A DNA stretch of 6,198 bases from an uncultured Clostridia bacterium (GTDB taxonomy: Bacteria > Bacillota > Clostridia > Christensenellales > Borkfalkiaceae). This document shows positions 5,944 through 6,198 of this stretch, one piece after another. The stretch spans positions 1 through 6,198 of the forward strand of contig CALDOZ010000015.1 in NCBI GenBank assembly GCA_937912025.1, read 5' to 3'. Every line of letters begins with the position of its first letter. Position 1 is the first letter of the stretch. The position numbers and the translations under genes were made by a program. The notes beneath the pieces are model-generated. The model was not told where the DNA came from. It saw only the letters and a list, made by a program, of their open reading frames with translations, and did no database searches.

Positions 5944-6198
5944 AATTTTTAGGTTGCAACTAACCTTTGTGGTTGTTGCAGACTACCCCACTTAAATAAT
6001 GTACTTTCTTAAAGGGATAGAAACAAGCAAGACAAGGCTCACAAAATTTTTAGGTTGCAACTAACCTTTGTGGTTGTTGCAGACTACCCCACTTAAATAA
6101 TGTACTTTCTTAAAGGGATAGAAACAAGCAAGACAAGGCTCACAAAATTTTTAGGTTGCAACTAACCTTTGTGGTTGTTGCAGACTACCCCACTTAAA
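5935..6198. repeat. Tandem 101-base repeat array, 2.6 units, cut by the window end
   Basis: Units are 5935-6035, 6036-6136 and 6137-6198 (62 bases, open at the edge). Units 1 and 2 differ at a single position (T5941 against C6042), and unit 3 is identical to unit 2 over its visible length. The exact period and near identity point to recent expansion or homogenisation. There is no variable spacer between constant parts, so it is not a CRISPR array. Each unit carries a 10-bp stem-loop and an open 21-codon frame. The unit resembles no insertion sequence, tRNA or other RNA family that I recognise. It occupies the space before the pyrimidine operon. Confidence 0.95.
5955..5980. other. Stem-loop inside each repeat unit
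   Basis: TGCAAC (5955-5960) pairs with GTTGCA (5975-5980) and AACC (5962-5965) with GGTT (5971-5974). T5961 is bulged out and TTTGT forms the loop. The same structure recurs at 6056-6081 and 6157-6182. The left part also contains the self-complementary GTTGCAAC, so an alternative fold or a protein-binding dyad is possible. No T tract follows directly on either strand, so it is not a standard terminator. Confidence 0.6.

Noticed and set aside
5935..6198. CRISPR array
   Set aside because: The whole 101-base unit is constant; there are no short repeats separated by unique spacers and no cas genes in the window.
5935..6198. Integron attC sites or insertion-sequence ends
   Set aside because: The units lack the paired GTTRRRY/RYYYAAC core sites, there are no cassette genes between them, and no transposase or integrase is visible.
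5812..6198. PyrR attenuator, riboswitch or T-box before pyrK
   Set aside because: No conserved PyrR-binding loop, aptamer core or T-box sequence was seen on the minus strand, and no hairpin in the leader is followed by a U tract in the direction of pyrK.

Overview
The window is AT-rich, and every gene I can support lies on the minus strand, so transcription runs from right to left. It looks like a Gram-positive, low-GC member of the Firmicutes, probably Clostridia. The evidence is strong AGGAGG-type ribosome binding sites, a class 1B dihydroorotate dehydrogenase with its PyrK electron-transfer partner, and a lipoprotein built from InlB-type B repeats and BspA-type leucine-rich repeats, a combination common in gut Firmicutes. 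The species cannot be read from the sequence.

Layout, following transcription. Positions 6198-5894 hold a tandem array with an exact 101-base period: two full units, a third cut by the window edge, and a decayed fourth at the left margin. Positions 5893-5812 are the rest of the leader before the first gene. Positions 5811-1713 carry five tightly packed pyrimidine genes in the order pyrK, pyrD, pyrF, pyrE, pyrB, with two overlapping junctions and two gaps of 15 and 21 bases. Positions 1671-1641 form a perfect 11-bp hairpin suited to terminating this operon. Positions 1492-77 encode a separately transcribed surface lipoprotein with its own ribosome binding site and a plausible promoter.

The operon covers the late and one early step of de novo UMP synthesis. 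PyrB makes carbamoyl-aspartate. PyrD with PyrK oxidises dihydroorotate to orotate using NAD+. PyrE adds the ribose phosphate and PyrF decarboxylates OMP to UMP. Carbamoyl-phosphate synthase (carAB), dihydroorotase (pyrC), a PyrR regulator and a separate pyrI are not in the window.

The two most interesting points are these. First, PyrB carries a C-terminal tail that reproduces the zinc-binding domain of the regulatory subunit PyrI (Cys-x4-Cys-x23-Cys-x2-Cys) but lacks PyrI's nucleotide-binding domain. Second, the 101-base repeat array sits directly upstream of pyrK. Each unit contains a hairpin and an open 21-codon frame, and no known pyrimidine attenuator is visible there.
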